Shown here piece by piece: positions 41,042 to 43,375 of a stretch of 43,375 nucleotides of DNA (positions within the stretch are counted from its first letter, which is position 1; the number at the start of each line of letters is the position of its first letter). The stretch is from an uncultured Myxococcales bacterium (lineage in GTDB: Bacteria; Myxococcota_A; Bradymonadia; UBA7976; UBA1532), in NCBI GenBank assembly GCA_903847385.1, contig CAINDO010000405.1:1-43375 (forward strand), read 5' to 3'. The notes under the pieces are model-generated. The model did not search any database and was not told the DNA's origin. It worked only from the letters and a program-made list of their open reading frames with translations. The translations under genes were made by a program, and so were the position numbers.

Positions 41042-43375
41042 TCACTGGCAGAAGCGGGCGATGGGGTTGTTGACCGGCACGCAGCCGCTCAGACCCTGGC
41101 CGCCGCCACCGGCGGGCACGGTGCAGCACACGAAGTCGGCGGGGCAGAGGAGCCCGTCGTTGCAGTCGAGGGTGCACACGTTGCCGATGAACTGGATGGC
41201 CGTGCACGTCTCGTCGGGGGTGCAGTCGCCGTCGTTCTGGCAAGCGGGCGGCGTGTTGCCGCCGCTCCAGTCGCTGACCTGACGGTCCTGGCCCATGGGG
41301 GCCACGCAGGCGTTGTTCACGCACACGTCGCCATTGTTGCAGTCGGCGTCGGCCACGCAGGCGACGCACTGGCCGTCCGCGGGGTTGCAGACCTCGCCCC
41401 GGCGGCAGTCGACGCCGGCGCAGAGGTCCACGGGGGGGCCCTGGCAGCCGCTCTGGTCGTCGCAGGCGTTCACGATGGCGCCGTTGCGCTGGTGGGGGGT
41501 GCACTGGGCGTTGTCCGGGCAGACCGGGTTCTGGGCGTCGCAGATGCGCGCGCAGCCGCCGGGCGCGTTGCCACCGTTGTAGTGCGCGCAGAGGAAGCCG
41601 TCGCCGCAGTCGGCGTCGACGTTGCACTCCAGGCAGGTCACGTCGGCGGGGGCCGCCGAGCACATCCCGGTGGTCGGGTCACAGATCTCGCCCGCCTGGC
41701 AGCGCACGCCGGCGCAAAGGTCCTGGCAGGCGCCCGTCTCGAAGTCGCAGGCGACGTTGGCCGGGCAACTGGCCGGTCCGCAGATGCCGGCGTCGCAGTC
41801 CGGGCACTCGCAGCCGCCGCGGGGCTGGCAGGCCTCGGCGCGCACGGCGTCGATGGGCTGGAACTCGCAGGTCACGGGGTTGAAGCGGGTGACCTCCCAG
41901 ATGGAGCGCTCCTGCAGCGAGATGCTCTGCCACTGGCGGGGCCCGAACTCCGTGACCTGGCCGCCGCAGTGCACCACCACGCGGGCGGCGCCGGTGTTGG
42001 CGCCGTCGCGGTAGTACAGGTCCGCGGCGATGGTGTACCAGCCGGCCTCGGGGGCGGCGAGGCGCACCTGCTCCTCCGTGCCGCCACCCTCGCCGGGCTG
42101 GTCGATGATGTAGCCGGGGTCGCACCAGGGCTGCTGGCGGTTGCTCGACCAGCAGTCGTACTGGCCGTAGTAGGCGCCGCGCGGGTGCAGGAAGTGCAGG
42201 TCGAAGTCGACCCGGTTGTCGCCCCAGATGAGCTGAATCCAGGCCTGGGGCTCGAGCTCGTCGCAGGCGTCGCCGGCGCCGTCGCCGTCGCTGTCGATCT
42301 GGTCGGCGTTGGCCACGTCCGGGCAGTTGTCGCAGGCGTTGCCCACGCCGTCCTGGTCGTCGTCGCCCTGGCGATTGGGCACGCGGGGGCAGTTGTCCTC
42401 GGCGTCGGGCGTGCCGTCGCCGTCGGAGTCGCTGGCCTCGCAGGCGTCGCCGACGCCGTCGCCGTTCATGTCGGCCTGGTCGAAGTTGGCGTCGATCGGG
42501 CAGTTGTCGCAGCGGTTGCCGATGCCGTCCTGGTCCTCGTCGGCCTGGTCGGCGTTCGGGATTTCGACGCAGTTGTCCTCGGCGTCCGGGATGGTGTCGA
42601 GGTCCATGTCGTCGGCGAGGGGGACCTCGCAGGCGTCACCGATGCCGTTCCGATCGGCGTCGGCCTGACCCGGGTTGGCCTCGCGGGGGCAGTTGTCGCA
42701 GCGGTCGCCGATCGCGTCGGCGTCGCCGTCCTCCTGGCCCGGGTTGGGCAGGCTCACGCAGTTGTCCGCGGCGTCGGGCGTGCCGTCGCCGTCGGTGTCG
42801 GCGCACAGGTCGCCCTGCCCGTCGGCGTTGCGGTCGGCCTGGTCCGGGTTGGCGATGTCGGGGCAGTTGTCGCAGACGTCGCCGAGGCCGTCGCCGTCGG
42901 TGTCGGCCTGGCGATTGTTCGGCCGGAGCGGACAGTTGTCCTCCGCGTCGGGCACGCCGTCGTTGTCGACGTCGCCGGCCGGGCCGTCACAGGCGTCACC
43001 GACGCCGTCGTCGTCGCGATCCGCCTGGTCGGCGTTGGGCGTGTCCGGGCAGTTGTCCGCGTCGTCGAGCACGCCGTCCTGGTCGCGATCGGCCGGGGGC
43101 GGGGGCTCGCCGCCGCCGGCGGACATGCCGCCGGTGTTGGGATTGCCGCCGATGCTTCCGCCGCCGCCGTTGCCGCCAGTGTTGGGCTCGCCGCCGATGC
43201 TGCCGCCACCGCCGTTGCCGCCGGCGTTGCCGCCCGTACCTGGATCGCCGCCCTTGCCGGGCTCACCGCCGCTGTTGCCGCCCGTGCTGCCGCCGCTGCT
43301 GCCGCCGGCGTTGCCGCCCGTGCTGCCGCCGCTGCTGCCGCCGGCGTTGCCGCCCGTGCTGCCGCCCGTGCCACC
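41042..43375 (-). CDS. Thrombospondin type 3 repeat protein, 3' part
   Basis: 777 residues are visible and the frame is open at the window edge, so the signal or lipobox lies beyond it. Parts in order: Gly/Ser/Asn-rich linker (1-90); a run of calcium-binding thrombospondin type 3 repeats (about 95-378) with the pattern D-x-D-x-D-G-x-x-D-x-x-D-N-C-P; a beta-rich domain (about 380-510) opening IQLIWGDNRVDFDLHFLHP, seen in other secreted myxobacterial-type proteins; and a Cys-rich tail (about 525-777) with several C-x-x-(D/G)-x-C units resembling EGF or Dickkopf-like modules. Probably exported and calcium-stabilised. The role could be adhesion or a surface scaffold; unproven. Confidence 0.85.
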   Translation of the reverse strand, partial: GGTGGSTGGNAGGSSGGSTGGNAGGSSGGSTGGNSGGEPGKGGDPGTGGNAGGNGGGGSIGGEPNTGGNGGGGSIGGNPNTGGMSAGGGEPPPPADRDQDGVLDDADNCPDTPNADQADRDDDGVGDACDGPAGDVDNDGVPDAEDNCPLRPNNRQADTDGDGLGDVCDNCPDIANPDQADRNADGQGDLCADTDGDGTPDAADNCVSLPNPGQEDGDADAIGDRCDNCPREANPGQADADRNGIGDACEVPLADDMDLDTIPDAEDNCVEIPNADQADEDQDGIGNRCDNCPIDANFDQADMNGDGVGDACEASDSDGDGTPDAEDNCPRVPNRQGDDDQDGVGNACDNCPDVANADQIDSDGDGAGDACDELEPQAWIQLIWGDNRVDFDLHFLHPRGAYYGQYDCWSSNRQQPWCDPGYIIDQPGEGGGTEEQVRLAAPEAGWYTIAADLYYRDGANTGAARVVVHCGGQVTEFGPRQWQSISLQERSIWEVTRFNPVTCEFQPIDAVRAEACQPRGGCECPDCDAGICGPASCPANVACDFETGACQDLCAGVRCQAGEICDPTTGMCSAAPADVTCLECNVDADCGDGFLCAHYNGGNAPGGCARICDAQNPVCPDNAQCTPHQRNGAIVNACDDQSGCQGPPVDLCAGVDCRRGEVCNPADGQCVACVADADCNNGDVCVNNACVAPMGQDRQVSDWSGGNTPPACQNDGDCTPDETCTAIQFIGNVCTLDCNDGLLCPADFVCCTVPAGGGGQGLSGCVPVNNPIARFCQ
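43127..43375 (-). repeat. Low-complexity Gly/Ser/Asn-coding repeat at window edge
   Basis: On the minus strand it encodes repeated GGSTGGNAGGSSGG and GGNGGGGSIGG units. A near-perfect 42-bp period is visible in the outermost part (43300-43375). The window ends inside it. Confidence 0.8.

Noticed and set aside
42230..43100. Regular short repeats on the plus strand read as a DNA satellite
   Set aside because: They are the coding sequence of thrombospondin type 3 repeats on the minus strand.

Overview
The window is very GC-rich, gene-dense bacterial DNA. It probably comes from a Myxococcota (deltaproteobacterial-type) organism. The evidence is a set of large secreted proteins with MopE-like DNDCDG metal-binding motifs, a Myxococcus-type Cys-rich repeat, thrombospondin type 3 repeats and lamin-tail domains behind Gly-rich linkers, together with the housekeeping order yceD-rpmF-plsX-fabH ... 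nrdR-ribDE-ribB-ribH-nusB. The lineage is inferred; no rRNA gene is present. No tRNA, CRISPR array, insertion sequence or phage gene was seen, and no stretch over 300 bases lacks a gene.

Layout. 1-2334: 3' part of a secreted Cys-rich protein. 2344-6618: small genes on both strands (zinc-binding membrane protein, secreted protein, MarR regulator, DTW-domain tRNA enzyme, Mpo1-like protein, TrmB-like methyltransferase). 6631-17478: one tightly packed minus-strand operon for an NAD-coupled group 3d [NiFe] hydrogenase, hoxF-hoxU-hoxY-hoxH, followed by maturation genes hypC, hypD, hypE, hypA and hypB. The large-subunit endopeptidase and HypF are fused into a single 920-residue protein. Upstream on the same strand and nearly contiguous lie a single-domain asparaginase, a four-module lamin-tail lipoprotein and an M20 dipeptidase. 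23029-27017: type 2 isoleucyl-tRNA synthetase and a PlsC-like acyltransferase (minus). 27101-29358: MlaE permease and MlaD/MCE protein without an ATPase gene between them. 29436-40119: a long plus-strand cluster for ribosomal protein L32, phospholipid and fatty-acid synthesis, RpiB, NrdR, riboflavin synthesis and NusB, ending in a signal-peptidase homologue that has lost its catalytic dyad. 40017-43375: a secreted unknown protein and a thrombospondin type 3 repeat protein that runs off the edge.

How the genes work together. HoxF/HoxU form the NADH-dehydrogenase-like module and HoxY/HoxH the hydrogenase module of a cytoplasmic enzyme that exchanges electrons between H2 and NAD(H). HypA/B deliver nickel, HypF/E make the cyanide ligands, HypC/D assemble the Fe(CN)2CO unit, and the HoxW-like part of the fusion trims HoxH. 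Many junctions are ATGA or GTGA overlaps, so translational coupling is the rule here.

The most unusual structure is between plsX and fabH. There a 29-bp and two 74-bp repeat units each form a tiny reading frame that starts on the ATG overlapping the previous stop and ends on a TGA overlapping the next ATG. Removing all three would restore a direct plsX-fabH ATGA overlap. The other main oddities are the HoxW-HypF fusion, the pseudo-signal peptidase and a RibB fused to a degenerate GTP cyclohydrolase II domain (RibBX type).
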